Shown here: piece after piece, positions 23,121 through 35,805 of the stretch
How positions within the stretch are numbered: position 1 is the first letter of the stretch
Layout of the letters: the number at the start of each line of letters is the position of its first letter
NCBI GenBank assembly: GCA_973895155.1
Contig: OZ316899.1
Coordinates: forward strand, 4,650,001-4,714,000
Source: Marsupella aquatica
Taxonomy: Eukaryota; Marchantiophyta
Direction: 5' to 3'
DNA: 64,000 bases
The notes under the pieces: generated by a model
What the model was told of the DNA's origin: nothing
Database searches by the model: none
What the model saw: the letters and a program-made list of their open reading frames with translations, nothing else
Position numbers and translations under genes: made by a program

Positions 23121-26100
23121 CTGGTTGCAAAGGCCGATACCTTGTTAATAGTCAATGTAAATAAGCCATTTTTTAATTTTTAGTTAATTCCGTCATTATA
23201 GGTTGATGATGCCCCAGGTGACTTTATATTCTTTCTCTCATAATAGTTCTAAGATTTGCGGCGACCTAAGTGGGCAAATATTTTGGGACCTTGAAACTAG
23301 CCAGGACCAGCCCCATAGGACTTACCGTTTTGCTTCAAGAGCTATTGTTGAGACCCCCATTGCAAAGTCAGGAGAGGGGGGGGTTTTTTTTAAATAAATC
23401 CCTCCTCAGGAGGGCGAGTCCCATTAGTGGCCGTCCGAGAGAAAGAGGGGCTGCCTCGCGAGCCCATAGGGCTGCGTGCCCGGGCGATTAATGGGGCTCC
23501 GCGAGCTGAAGGGGCTGCCTCGCGAGCCCATAGGGCTGCGTGCCCGGGCAATTAATGAGGCTCCGCGAGCTGAAGGAGCGCAAGCGAGCGGGGGGGGGGG
23601 GAGTTAAAGGGCCTCCCGCGAGCTGGGAGGATCACGCGAGCGGGGGGGAGTTAAAGGGCCTCCCGCGAGCTGGGAGGATCACGCGAGCGGGGGGGAGTTA
23701 AAGGGCCTCCCGCGAGCTGGGAGGATCACGCGAGCGGGGGGGAGTTAAAGGGCCTCCCGCGAGCTGGGAGGATCACGCGAGCGGGGGGGAGTTGAAGGGC
23801 CTCCCGCGAGCCGGGAGGAATGGCCGCGCGCCCTGCATAGGGCCGCGCGCAGGAGGACGCAAGGGTAAGGCCCGAGAAATGGGCCGGGGCGCATGGTGAA
23901 GGCGCCAGGAGTTTTTTCGGTTCTATTTTTTTTTCCTTCCTTTTTCTTTCCCTCTTCCTTTTGCACGACCCTCTCATTGCCGAAAGCAAAAACGGGGTTC
24001 TTCTCTCTCTTGCCGGAAGCTCTCTCCAGATTCTAATTATTTTTGAAGCTCTCTCTTTCATGGTGGATTAGTGGGGCTTGCTGGCGTCATTCTTCCAGGC
24101 ATTAGTGGCGGCCGCATGGAGTAGTGACGGGAAATTGAGAGAATTTAAGTGATCGGGCTACGGGGGCTGTTTCGGGCCAGGGAATTGACATTGCCACGGG
24201 TGACGGGATTGGTGATTGAGAAATTGATTTCGGGATGCATGGATGCTAGATCAACCAGAGTTTAGTGCGTCACGCATTCGGAGATACAAGGCTGCTTACC
24301 GTGACTACGTGGAGACTCGGATTACACGGGAAAGGGAAGAGAGAGAAGTTATGATGAGCACGGGATTGGCAGCGGGTTCCTCACCGGTGGGTAGGAAGAT
24401 TTTTCGTCGAATTTATCCCAAGACCTCCACCAAGGTGATGGAGGATTGTCGGAACATTTTCCAAGCCACCGGGCTTATAGAATTCATGAAGGTGGAGATT
24501 ACCATCCCTTCAGGGAAGAGCTGGGACATTGAGGCCGGGATGGAGTTCCGAACGGAGGGAATCTACTTTGAATGTCTCAAACGTGTAGTGCCCCATGTGG
24601 AGTTGGCTAAGCTATTGTTTCTTGAGAATCAGAAATTCTCATTCACACCTCGGAATATCAGGGGAGAACTCACGTTGAAAATGGTGGCCACTTGGGTGAC
24701 CAATCCTACCTCCACCACCGCCATCCCTCTTTCTGCTGTCAAGGATGTTGAGTATAAGGGCTTCCTGGCCAAGGTGCATCAACGGGTTCTTGGCAACGTG
24801 CAATCCGGAGTGCTGAATGAGGAGCATTTCGTGGTAGCTATGGACATCAAGAACTACCCAGCCCATGTGTACGGATGGTGGTGCTACGGATTGAAGAAGC
24901 TATTGGCCGCTGAGCCCGGGAGTGTGAAACCAGGTGGGGCTGTACATTTGATGGGGTCATTTGTATTGGCCAGGGCAGAAGGGTTGATTGGTTCTCCGGG
25001 GCATGAAGACACGGGATCATCTCTCACCACGGAGATCCGGAGTATTGCCACTACCGTTTTAGGGAAGCTCACGGAGGAATCATTGTCTGCTGGTGGGGAG
25101 GATAATAGAGAAGAAGAGAACCAGGAGGATGATTGCACATTGGAGTGGCTTGAATCACTCGTGGGAGATCCGAAACAGCCTCTGGAATACAACATTCCGG
25201 ATGTTTACTTGGCAGAGCTACGGGATTTCAGAGAGGGAGTCCACGAGGGACTCAAGCTAGTCCACGCATTGAGGGAGTCTCTCAAGCACGCCACAGTCAA
25301 AGTAGAGACGTTAGAGCAGAGCATCCTGTCACTGAAGGAGGTGATCAAGACCAAGGAGCAGACCATTCATGAGAAGGTCAGGCACATCAATGCAGCTCAC
25401 GTAGAGATCACCAACTTGAAGGGAGCTTTGTCCACCAAGGCCAAGGAAGCAGAAGAAGTAGGAGCGTTGAGGCAAGCATTGGCCAAAGAGAAGCAAAATT
25501 CTGGAGAAGTGATGGAGTGGAGGAACCAGGTGGGAGCACTACGGAGTCAGGTGGCAGCCTTTGAGACACGAGCGAAGAGAAGTGAGGCCCTGAGTCTAGG
25601 GAAACGGAAGAGTCCCGGCACACCTGGCTCCACACTTTCCCCGGATGTGATCTCCCAAGCTATCGAGATGGTGGTGAAGGAGGTTAGTGGGAAGTATGGA
25701 CCCTTGTTGGATGGAGCCAAGAAGAGTCAGGAGAAGAGTAAGAGCTTGGAGAAGAAGCTCCGGGAGGTACGGAAATCGTTACGGGAGGCTCAGGTCAGTA
25801 CGGGGATGCCACCCAGGTCTGTCACCCCCGGGACTCCCATGGCCACGGGGCAAGTTCTACCGTTGGAGTTGCGGTCCGGAGAAGAGGCTACCCTCTGGAA
25901 GGACACAATTGGTGAGGGGTACATCAAGGCGTGGCAGGCCTTGGCTGCTTTGAGGAAGCGCGGGAGCAGCAGCACTAAGAGTACTCCGTCGAAGAAGAAG
26001 AAAAGTACGGTGGCACTCACTCCCGTGAGTGATGAGGAGGAGGACCACTCACGGGGCACAAGTCCGGGCACCGAGAGCGAAGAAGAAGAGGAGGATTAGA

Positions 26101-27210
26101 TAGGCGTACGGACGTGGGTGTACGGCCTCCAGATTTCCAACATTTTAGTGGGGGGTCACTCATGGGCTTGTTGGGATGAGCTCGCGGAGCTGATTCCAAC
26201 AAGAGGCGGCGCTCCTCAAACGGAGCCAGGATGAGCAAGTTATGGCCTGGAGAACTTATGTTTTTGCGGTACGGAAACGGCCATAACTCAGGCGTCTGAA
26301 GTCCGTTGAGGGAGCGACTTAGTGATTCGGAAGCAGGAAAAGAAGAGCTATCCAGGGGTGAGCTCAGGTGTGCACTTGGAAGGGCACCTAGTTTCGGCCA
26401 TTTTGGGGTGCCTCTCACTTTCAGGGTTCACGTGTACTGTTGGGGCGCCGTCGAAGGCACCGTCGGCCCCCTTGTTTTGGGTTTAGGGTTTTAGCAGCAT
26501 GTGTGTGCCGCATGCTCCTCTTCAGTTTAAGGATTTCTCTTAGTGCAAGGTTTTAGCGGCGCCGCTAGGGTAGCCGCCACCGTTGTGACCCTGTGAGGGG
26601 TGCTTTGGTGTGATTTTTCAGTATTTAGGGGGATAGCCCCGAAGTAGTTAGGGGGACTCAGTGTGAAGTTAGCAAGGAGGGATAGAGTGGAGCCTGAGGA
26701 GTTTGAAAGCGTGTTCAGAGTAGTGAGGGGGAGCCATACTCATTGTCCGGAGAGGCAGGAGTTGAGTAGACGGCAGGAGGCCGGGTTACTCATGCAATGT
26801 GTATCGTTTTTCCCAAGAGATATGGATCTGTACATTTGACTTGATGGGCTTTTGTTGTGTGTTCCTTCTCCCTTTTTCGCTTTCCGAATTGTGTTCTCCC
26901 GTTCTATGATTTGAAGAAACTTGCTTGGTTTGAGTCGGCCTTGTGAGTAGGGGTGGTGACAGCACTCTTTGGGTGACTCCGAGTGAAGGTGTAGTGGGGT
27001 AGTCGGCAGGACTTGATCAAAAGCTGTGGGGTGAGGGTAGTCGGTAGACTTGATCAAAACCTACATTTCCGGGAGCGGAAACCAAAATACTCATCCTGGT
27101 GTGAAAAGAATCCAAATAGCGTCCCTCCACGACCCCGTAATACGATACCAACGGTTTAAGCGAAGAAAAGTGCGGTTTGCACGTATTAACCGTTGGAGAG
27201 GCAAGTGACA
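23085..27210 (+). repeat. E1 3' LTR (4126 bp)
   Basis: It is nearly identical to the 5' LTR. Differences seen: one extra G in each of two G-runs (near 23376 and 23590), and T for C at 23897, 24117 and 24478 and A for G at 26547. The first 36 bases also encode the pol C-terminus. Confidence 0.95.
24243..26099 (+). CDS. LTR-encoded coiled-coil protein, E1 3' LTR copy (618 aa)
   Basis: It has the same length and frame as the copy at 13499. The one amino-acid difference I found is Ile for Thr in FQATGL(T/I)EF, from ACA to ATA at 24478. As the downstream copy it lies after pol on the genomic transcript, the position where additional ORFs sit in other Athila/Tat elements. Confidence 0.85.
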   Translation: MLDQPEFSASRIRRYKAAYRDYVETRITREREEREVMMSTGLAAGSSPVGRKIFRRIYPKTSTKVMEDCRNIFQATGLIEFMKVEITIPSGKSWDIEAGMEFRTEGIYFECLKRVVPHVELAKLLFLENQKFSFTPRNIRGELTLKMVATWVTNPTSTTAIPLSAVKDVEYKGFLAKVHQRVLGNVQSGVLNEEHFVVAMDIKNYPAHVYGWWCYGLKKLLAAEPGSVKPGGAVHLMGSFVLARAEGLIGSPGHEDTGSSLTTEIRSIATTVLGKLTEESLSAGGEDNREEENQEDDCTLEWLESLVGDPKQPLEYNIPDVYLAELRDFREGVHEGLKLVHALRESLKHATVKVETLEQSILSLKEVIKTKEQTIHEKVRHINAAHVEITNLKGALSTKAKEAEEVGALRQALAKEKQNSGEVMEWRNQVGALRSQVAAFETRAKRSEALSLGKRKSPGTPGSTLSPDVISQAIEMVVKEVSGKYGPLLDGAKKSQEKSKSLEKKLREVRKSLREAQVSTGMPPRSVTPGTPMATGQVLPLELRSGEEATLWKDTIGEGYIKAWQALAALRKRGSSSTKSTPSKKKKSTVALTPVSDEEEDHSRGTSPGTESEEEEED

Positions 27211-27215
27211 CCCAA
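27211..27215. repeat. Target-site duplication of E1, right (CCCAA)
   Basis: It is the exact partner of 12338-12342; E3 LTR sequence resumes after it. Confidence 0.95.
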
Positions 27216-30200
27216 CGAGCTTAGTCGTATACCCTCCCCTTGGTACTCCGGTACTTCACTGAGTTTGGGACTCCCCGTACGTACTGCAAATGGCCAACTT
27301 TTGAGTCTAAAATCCCCCTCTAACCTATACTGGGGGGGCCGCTAAATACTAAGGGCTGAGGACCGGCCTGGCCTCATGCCCAAATCTACGCTAACTTATA
27401 TCCTTGCTAAGTTGGTGCTTGCTTGTCCTATTAGTCTAACCTATTCTACACAGGCTGGCTAATGTGTCAGCGCCGCTATCTTCTGGCCGGCACTTGTCCT
27501 ACCAGCCTGTTTTAGCTACTCCTAAGTCTATTCTAAGCCTAACCCTCCGCTAATGTCTAGTGCGCTTGCCAGAGCCGTCCAAGTGGGAGCGGCCATCCCG
27601 CTGCCTACGAAGTCTGTCGTTGTCCACCTTGAGGAGCTGGACTTGGTCCAGCAGAGATTTGTTTTCTCGCTTTGCCGCGTCCGTCTCCTCAGTTGCCTCT
27701 TGGCATGCCTCTTCCAGTTGTTAGGCGTTGCTCGTCAGCTTGTCCACCATCTGGGTCTGTTTCTCGGCTTTGGCTTGAAGCCGTGCCACTTTGGCCTGCA
27801 GGGTGGCAATCTTCGTAGTGTCACACTGGGCCCGTTCTTCGGCCTCCTCTAGGGCTTTCTGCCAAATGATAATTTGGTTCTTCAAACTGTCAACCTGGGT
27901 CCGGAACCGTGCAATCTCGGCCTCCTTCTCGGCTTTGGCCTGTTCGGCTAAGGCGGTAAGGGCATGCGCATTTGCTAACAACTCATCGGTGACTGCAACC
28001 TTGGGTCGTAGTTGCAGAAGCTCAGCCTCTTGAGCTGCAACTTCATCCTTTAGGTACACGCACTCAACCCAGTACCGCTCTATCCGCTGAAGGGCCTCCG
28101 ACTGAGCCCGACCTACTTTTACTGCGGTAACCAACTCCTGATTGAAGAAGAAGGCTACCTTCCAAGCCATGAACTCCCCGGTATCCCGGACTATCTGTTG
28201 GGAGAAATCTCCCAAAAGCCCATTTAGAAATGTACCCGGTACAAAGAGTTCCGGGTGGTCCAGGTTATGCCCGTCTGGAGTTGGGCACGGGCAGACGTTA
28301 ACTCGCGTGGGAGCCGGGGTAGTGACATCCAGCCCTGGGGATGTAGTGTTGGAAGGGGTTGGAGTGTCCTTCTCCACCATCGGGCCATCCTCTAGAATAG
28401 CCACTCATGGGTCTTCTGGACCCTCGGGCTCGGGCAAGGCCTCCACCGCCCCAGCTTCTGCACCAGGCCCGGCCTGGTTGATCGCAGCTAAGGTTGCGAT
28501 CACTGCCTCTTCCGGTACTTCTTCAGCCACGGCTACCGCTACCTGTGGAGGTTGGATGGGTGAGGCTTGCATCGCCGCCGGACTTCAGGCCTCGGGTTGA
28601 GGCCGTCTCTCCAAGGCCGGGAAGATCCACTTAGTCGGGACCAACTTAGTTACGTTGACCCGGGGAAGGGTTCGTCGATCAAACCGGGCGTACCACTTGA
28701 CAATGATCTCGATGTGGCTCGCGGAATACGCCTTCTTGCCGATGTATAGTGACTTCCTTTGCCGCTCCATCTTTTCATGGAACTTCTTAGCAAAGTACGA
28801 AGCCCACTTCCTAGGTTGATAGTTCTCGACCTGCATAACCTGGGCAGCGGAGATCTCGCCCCGGGGTTCCATCATGTGGAGGGCATACCTCTCGAACTCC
28901 AACCGCTCAGCTATCTCGGGGATGAGGCAGGTCCTCATCACAAACTCGTTGTCCACTCACCCCTTGGAGGGAAAACTTGAGGATTGGTACTTGGCTCCCT
29001 TGCCCCCGGGAGCCCGTGATTTGACTCGGTGATCGCCCTTGCGTAGCCCAAAGATCATCCTGAGCCGCTCCTCTGTGAGGGACATATTCCTCCCCCGCAG
29101 CCGAGTATGCTAACGAACATCATCATAATTCTTGACAAACTCCATCATGTCCTCCCCGTAGTATCTGTAGGTGTTTTAGGGGAGGGAGGCGAGGTGCTCA
29201 AACCCCTGAGTCTTCAAGTACACCGCATGTTTGGGGTGGAGGATGTTCTTATGCACGTTTTCCCCCATGTGGTGCATTGTTACCTTGGCTGCGGCTACCG
29301 TGGCCATGGGTAGTCCGGATATAGGTGCAGGTTCCTTCCTCTTCTTTCCCCGAGACTGGCTTGGGGAGGGTGACACCTCCCCATCCTCTCGATCGGGTGT
29401 AGGTAGTGCCACCGCCGTTAGTATTGGGGCCGGGGCGGCTACGGTCACCGTGTTGTCCGCTGGAGCCGATACTCTGGTCCGGGCCTGGGGAAGGGGCGAT
29501 GTAGTGTCGGCTCCCTGGGTACTTGCTCCTCTAGGCCGCCTGAGTAGGGGTAAGGTAGCCTCTTGGTCGTCGCTGAGGTCCACAGCGTTGATGACGGATC
29601 TCACCTATAGGGGCGGGGCGACTGGTGGTTGGGGTTGGCTAAGCTGAGGCGGAGCCTGAGCTGGTGCTGGTGCGGGCATGGCTGGGCTGGCACCAGTGGT
29701 CGATGGTGTGGTTGCCATGAAATTTTGTAGGTGCCGATAGAGGTTTTCTGACGCAAGTATAGACGCCCTTGTAGATCGAGTAGCGTTGGACTCGCTGTTG
29801 ATGATGTTCCGGACCCAAGCGGGGATGTGGTCAAAATGGTGCTCCTATAAGTCGATCGTGCTTGGGATATTGAAGACCTTGTCCGAGAGCCGAAGCAATG
29901 CCTCCTAGAAGCCGATATATTTGCCTCCGTCGAAGAAGTACCCTGATATTTCTTTGGGTCAGTAAAGCTCGCTCTGGGATGGGTAATCAAAGTTAAGGAG
30001 ATAGTGATGGCGGCCTGCTAGGCGGATGGCTCTCTTGTACTTGCATTTGATCTTGTATCGTCGTGGGTTGGCGTGTTTCAACAAGTCGGCCAAGTGCCCT
30101 CCGATAGACAGGAACTGCGTCCAAAATTGTATGGCCAAACTGGAAAGGATCGTGTGCGACATTCAGAGGAGATGGAAGGCGACTAAGGATAAGCAAGAGA

Positions 30201-30635
30201 ACTGGAGTCGGAGCTAGCGCGTGGGCTGAAGAACTGGTGCATTGCAAAGGATCGGCCCCCTTTTATACCCTGAGAGCTCGTCAATCGCTCATCGCCTCCT
30301 CATTGCTTATAGGCCGAGCCTTTCATGCTTGTAGTGTACCGGCCACTCCGCCAGTCCGAGTCAGCGCGTGTCAGTGGCCGCCTCCCAAAATTTGTTATAC
30401 GGACCCGAGGGGAAAGAGTGGAGGGCCCATTACACGCTCGCAACCCGGGCGTGTGAATGGTGACCCGCCGCCAGCCCGAACACGAACGCCCCTTATTGAC
30501 TAATGATTTCTTACTCATAATGGCTACCTAAATACTATCATTATGCTAATAATTACGGCCTAAGATACCCCTAACGCACGTGCAAAGCGTTGTTAGGCCG
30601 AATCACTCATTACCCACCATACCGGCGGTGTCACA
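27216..30635 (-). repeat. E3 3' LTR, proximal part
   Basis: On the minus strand the LTR begins TGTGACACCGCC at 30635, directly after the conserved end of pol. It contains the decayed LTR frame. It matches the remnant 5' LTR at 48598-48801 over the first 200 bp with scattered changes. Confidence 0.85.
27553..30162 (-). pseudogene. LTR-encoded coiled-coil protein of E3 (decayed)
   Basis: One minus-strand frame can be followed for about 870 codons with roughly ten in-frame stops and no frameshift that I noticed. The N-terminal part contains HHYLLNFDYPSQSE. The middle part (about 29250-28600) has GFEHLASLP, MMEFVKNY and EERLRMIFGLRKG. These align in pattern with GLEAFVRLP, LLEFVGSW and KVIAKVFGLPIG of the E2 LTR protein. 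The C-terminal part (28404-27553) is a long coiled coil, then a basic tail. Stops include TAG at 29905-29907, 29845-29847, 29605-29607 and 29110-29112. The match in order and position with E2 is the best evidence that the LTR proteins of the three elements are one family. Confidence 0.65.
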
Positions 30636-31134
30636 TAGCTCCCTGCTTAATTGTGAAGCGTCCTTGCGAACATCACTATCGGCGTCGTCGTCTTGATGGT
30701 GGTACTTCTTCACACGATCGTAATTGACTCGCGTGGGGAGTAAATGGCCGGCGTACGTTGCAAGTTCCAAAGATCCGTTAGGGTAGATTTGATTGACTAG
30801 GAAAGGCCCTAACCAACGGGAATGAAGCTTCCCCGGAAATTTCATGTACCTACTATTGTACAGCAGGACTAGATTGCCCGTCACGACGTCGATCTTCCGT
30901 AGTCCTTTGTCGTGCTGCTTCTTGGAAGCTGCCTACTGTTTCATGGTGTGTCGAGCTGCCAGTAGCCGTGCCTCTTCTAAGGCTTCAATCTGATAAGCTT
31001 GGTCTGACAAACTTTTGGGTTTGGGTAAGCAATCCCGAATGCTGACTCGTGGAGTGTGTACTTTGAACTCAATGGGGACCAACGAATGTTGGCCAAACAC
31101 AAGAAAGTACGGGTTGTGACTCGTAGTAGTCTTG
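30603..31134 (-). pseudogene. E3 integrase C-terminus
   Basis: The frame picks up where 47580 leaves off: the LAYK end on the right continues with TTTSHNPYFLVFGQHSLVP on this side. The C-terminal GKLHSRWLGP segment and QLSRELCD follow. The frame stops at 30603, 33 nt inside the LTR, in the same arrangement as E1. Confidence 0.8.
31130..31134. repeat. Target-site duplication of E2, left (TCTTG)
   Basis: It matches 47575-47579, immediately outside TG and CA; both flanks are E3 integrase sequence. Confidence 0.95.
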
Positions 31135-34100
31135 TGTGGTGCGTCCCATGGCTCCCTAAACCCAAGAAACCCCCCAGCTCAAGCCGATTCCCGCAGGTTT
31201 CACGCTTGGCGAGGCCGTTTCCGCGGCTTAGCGGCATGGGACGCTGCTAACCTTCTACTATTACTATTAACATTTTACACACATATACTGGATAGATCCT
31301 TCATCGGGTCATGAGATACGTAGCCGGCCTAATCTAGGCCTTCCCTCGTCTTCCCCTCCGTCTTGTTAGGTATGTTTGGATTCCGCCGCCGGAATGATCC
31401 CCAATAGGCTTGGTTAAGCCGCTAAGACCTCTCTCAGCTCGACACATCCAACTCTCACCCCCCTGCTTACTTTCCTTCCTTCTGGTTGATGTGGGCACTC
31501 TTCACACAAGTTAATGCGACACACAAATAGCAAAATGACTCATTCTGACTGAGTCATACCATGCACTTGCCATACAAACAGTACATCTCATACACAAGCT
31601 CTGCGAACTAAGCCGTGAGGCCAACTCTATTCAGCTCTTAGGCATGAGGAAACATGAATATACACAAGGGTCACTGTATGACTAACCGAGAGCTTCTCTT
31701 ACTACTTGATCCCAGCCCGGCTGGTGCAAACTAAAAACTTGCTAAAGAAGAGGCCCTGAGCTCCCCGCTGCCCAGGTACTTATCCTGGTAGTGGATCCGC
31801 CTAATTCTTTGCAGCGTAAGCCTAATCTACCTAACAGTAATCTACTTGCCCGGATCTACCTATGTACAGCAAGGCAGGAGCACAAGTGTTGCTCCTACCA
31901 GTGGAACCGCAATCCCACTAAGCTAAGTGTCAGGGCCGCTCCTGGTCCTGATTCTAATCCTAAACTTGGAGATCAGCGCCCGCCCTGCCCACTCACGCCT
32001 CCTCCCTCCACGTCCGCCCTTCCTAAAAGGAACGACACCCTTGCACCGTCACGACACCGGTGGTGGATCCTCAATGGACGCCCCCAACGCTTCCTCCTCA
32101 GCCACTGCCGTAGGTTCGTTTTCTGACAGATTACCTACCCTTGACTGAGTCAACTATCCATCGGCCTGACTGGGTCCACCATCGGCGTCGGCATCGGCTC
32201 GGGAATCATTCTCGGCTACGGCCTCAGCCTCGACTATGGTCTCCCCGGCCTGCTCAAGAGGTGGATCTGGGATACCGGCCTCATTACTGAGTAGTTCGGC
32301 TTGGGCCGCACCACCCCCACCTATGATGATAGCGGGATCTATTGCCGTATTCATGCTGGAGGATGGTGCTGGGTCTACCTCCTTGGTCACCACGGCTTGT
32401 GGAGTCGGATTACTCCTTGACCCTGAAGGTTTCCGCTTCTTCTTCTTTTCTGGTTCGGCAGCTAGTCCCTTCCCCTTCCCACTTACTTCCGGCACTGGTG
32501 CAGGTGGCGCGGCTTTTTCTTCTTCCAGTACCACTCCTGGTAACTTGGTTGCCCCAATTGGAGTTGGGCCTGATGAAGACAAGCACTTAAATACTGCGGC
32601 TTGTTTCTTCAGCCGCTCCGTTTGGTTGTCGGCCCGCCGTTGGAGGTTCTCCATCTTCCTCGTGATTTCCTCCAACTCCTTCTGGGTCTCATCCAGGTCC
32701 TTGCGCGCCTCCTCTAGTTCCTTCTGGGCTTCCTCCCGTTCTTTTTTCAAGGTAGTCCTCTCCTCCCGGGTTGCTCTTAGCTCCTTGTCGAGCTCTGCAA
32801 TGATGACAGACTCCATCTGGTTCATCTTGGCGTAAGTCTGATCGAGCATCTCGTCCTTCTCCCTTAGGTCGGCCTTGAAGCTGGCCGTCAGGGATGCAAG
32901 CTCCTGTTGCAGCGCCATAATCCCTTGATAGGATTTTCCTAACTCGACCTCCTTCTGCTCAAGGGCTCTGCGAATTTTCTCGAGCTCCCCCTTCAACGCC
33001 CATTCCTTTCTTTGGGTCTCCGCCATGGCCCGGCTGTTGGCTGTTATGTGGGCCTCCTCTGTATTCCTCAGCTCTCGCTTCCACTTCTCCCTCTCTTTGA
33101 TCGTATCGGCCAACTCTCCCTGCGTCTGAGTCAGTTTATCCTTGATATTCTGATTATCAGCCTGCGCGGTGTCCAACTGCCCCTGCATGATGTTCAGCTC
33201 ATGCCGTTTAATCCGCAGTTCATCTTGGGCTTTCTTGGCCGCCCTTAGATCTTCAATCTCGGCTTCCATCCTCCTAAGCCGCCGAATGACCTCGTCCTTC
33301 TTGCTTCTCTCTAAAGCCACCACTTCTTCTAATTGGTGCTTCTCCAACTGCTCCCTATGGAAAAAGGGTCCTACCTCCAACTCCTCTCCAAAGATGCCGA
33401 GCGCAAGTTCCCCACACATCTCACCATACTCCATGGCTCTATTCTTAGCGTAGGTGGAGTAAGTAGAAGTGATCGGCATCGCCCATCGCGGCCTCTGCTC
33501 CCAAGCCGTCTTGCGGATCTCTTCAATCGTGGCTAGAGGTTTTCTTCCTTTTTCGGCTAGCCGCCTGATGTCCTCCGGCCAATCTCCTCCTGGTAAATCC
33601 TTTTCCCTAGCCAGGGCTGCCTCCTCTTCCTGCCTGATTCGCTCCTGAAATTCTTGCGCCGTCTATTTTATGCCGTCAAAGCTCGGGGGAGCAACATCTG
33701 GTGGGGGAGACTCAGGGCTACTCTGCTGGTTGGGGTCCCCTCGTACTACCCTTGGAAGTGTGGGGACAAACCGGCCACAGGTCCTTACTCCTGGAACGTG
33801 ATGGTCCGACCCATAGCCGGAGTTATCATGGCTGCAGTCCTCCACTGCCTCCTCTATTTCTTGGACGTTCGGCTTCTCCCTCTCCTCTTCGTTGGTAGGA
33901 GCTTCAGGCAATTCTGCCTCAGTTTCAGAGCTTGAGACTCCCACATACATTCGAACACCTGGCTTGGATTCCGGCCTGATTCTCTCCTCGTCTCCAGCAA
34001 AGGGGTTTTCTCTTGTGAGCCGGTGTAGGCCTACCTCTGGAGTAGTGTCCTACATTGTTGTCGTTGCCGTTGTCGTTGCCGGTGCCGATCTCTTTTCTTT

Positions 34101-35805
34101 CTCCAGTAGTTTCAGCAGACTCTGCATGCCTGGTTGCTGCATCGGCAAGTCCTCCTTCCTGGGCCTAAACACCTGCTCGATCGTAGGGCTAACAGGTGGT
34201 TGAGGCTTCTCTGCTACTGGCCTCGGTTCTGGAGCTTCCTCGGGTGCCCTTACCTGCAGGGGAAGTACTGGGGCAAAAGTCTGACCTCTGGCATACCGGC
34301 ACAACAGCGGCATGTGATAGCCAAGCCGCGACACGCTCCCCATGCCGATTACCTGTTGCTCCTCCTTTAAGATCTTCTTCAATTGGTTGAGGAGGTACCC
34401 GTTGTAGTCCCGGCTTGGGTCTGGCCTCTCTGCCAGATAGACCTGTGCCTTGCCGATCTCCGCCCTCGGCAAGTTACAATGCATGGTCACCCGCAAGAAG
34501 TCGATCATCTCTCCTATGTGCGGGTTGGTGCAGGTGTTCCCGAAGAAGCCATTCTTCGTTGATGGCCCGGGGAACGACCGGAACTCCTTGTCAGGCAAGG
34601 TCTTCCTGGTATCAACTTTGGTCTTATTGCCTATCGGCAAGCCAAACACTTTGGCAATCACTTTGGGAGTAAGATAGAAATCCTTCCCATATATCCTCGT
34701 GCAATTGGTCTCAGGTTCCCATGACCCCACGAATTCTAATAGGTCTGACTCCGGTACCTCCGGCTTCAGCCATGGTAATCTTACAAAGGCCTCTAAGCCG
34801 GATCCGGCCATGAAGCCTTGGTACTTCTTGGTCTGCATGGCCGTAAAGCATGCATCCTCCTCCCGTGCAAAATGTAGTTGCACCTCTACCGGTAGGGTTG
34901 CCGCCCAGCCCTTCCAGGTGTCATCCCTGGTTGGAATGGCCTTGATGGGATCGACCTCCTCCTCTTCGGCTTCTCCCTGCCTCCTGCTCTGCTGCTCGGC
35001 TGGCTTCTTTGGTACCGCCGACCTCGTTCTTTTTGCCGGGGTGGCTTCATTGTTGACGGCTCCCTTCCTCTTCATCTCTGCTGCCGTGGAGGTTTCTCCT
35101 AGCACTGTTGCCTGGGTCCACCTTTCCGTGCTACCCTTCAATTCCCAGTGTATGTCGTTGCAGTTCTTGATGGCCTCTCGGATGCCGACGACGCTGTCTT
35201 TGCAAAACAGAAGATCGTCGAGCTGATTGGAAGTAGGAGTCCACAAGAACTCGTCTTTGATGAGTTCGCCTCCTAAGAAAGCCGTCTTCTGCAGCTCCCA
35301 CAATCGAGCGAGCTCCTGCCATTCTCGAGCTGCCCTTTCTGATTCCTCATCCTCGTAAGTCTTGATGTACTCAGTTGCCCGTTCGAACAGGCATCCCCAG
35401 AAATGTGCCGCTTGATTGACGTTGCTCATACCCTCCTTAGGTCGATCGTCGGTATCTACTCTCTCCCCGAGTGCTTGCCTAAGCAGCTGACAGTAGTTGA
35501 CCTCCCGTAGTCGTCTGCCTAGTTCGTGCTCGCAAATGAGCCACCATCTCCTGCAAGCGCTCCTTACCCCTCTCCTCTTCAGGTCCTTCCTCCCGTTGAT
35601 CCTTCCTAGCCGCCGATGCTTAACGCGCCCTAACCCTAATCGAGTTTTCACCCCCAGCGTCCTTACCTCCGGCCTCGGCCCGGGTTCCATGGTTGCCCCT
35701 AATTGTTTATATTTTCCTTGTTTTGTCCCTATACTAAGGTGTTTCTAGGGTGCCTTCCTGCTTTACCCACTTAACTGGCCGAGTGATTCCTGTCTAGGCA
35801 TCACA
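31135..35805 (-). repeat. E2 3' LTR (4671 bp)
   Basis: In the element's orientation it starts TGTGATGCCTAG at 35805 and ends GCACCACA at 31135. The coding frame begins 115 nt from the LTR start. About 1 kb of non-coding sequence follows the frame (31135-32153). Confidence 0.95.
32154..35690 (-). pseudogene. LTR-encoded coiled-coil protein, E2 3' LTR copy (two TAG stops)
   Basis: An ATG-started frame of 1178 codons lies wholly in the LTR and is interrupted only by TAG at 34050-34052 and 33663-33665. The other LTR has CAG (Gln) at both places. The N-terminal ~200 residues are basic and Trp-rich. A globular part (about 250-470) has LLEFVGSW, DFYLTPKVIAKVFGLP and a late YNGYLLNQLKKIL segment. 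This recalls the plant putative transposon protein domain found in accessory ORFs of Tat-type elements (from memory). A Pro/acidic linker follows. The segment from about 760 to 1030 is a long coiled coil rich in Glu, Lys and Arg, and the C-terminus has a basic KKKKRK stretch and an acidic end. Confidence 0.75.

Larger units (their letters stand above)
12343..27210 (+). mobile_element. E1: complete young Ty3 retrotransposon with 4.1-kb coding LTRs
   Basis: The 14,868-bp element has LTRs at 12343-16466 and 23085-27210, a CCCAA duplication, a primer-binding site at 16487, one uninterrupted gag-pol frame (16722-23120) and an intact 618-aa frame inside each LTR. My line-by-line reading found only four base substitutions and two single-G length changes between the LTRs, so insertion was recent. 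Pol sequence (FIDDF reverse transcriptase box, no chromodomain, GKLHTRWMGP C-terminus) points to the Athila/Tat-like branch. With gag-pol open and all cis sites visible, it may be autonomous. Confidence 0.95.

Noticed and set aside
32236-32835. 199-aa plus-strand frame in the E2 3' LTR (and its twin at 43122-43721).
   Set aside because: It is the complement of the coiled-coil coding region; the Ser-rich composition is a shadow of Glu/Lys-rich codons on the other strand.
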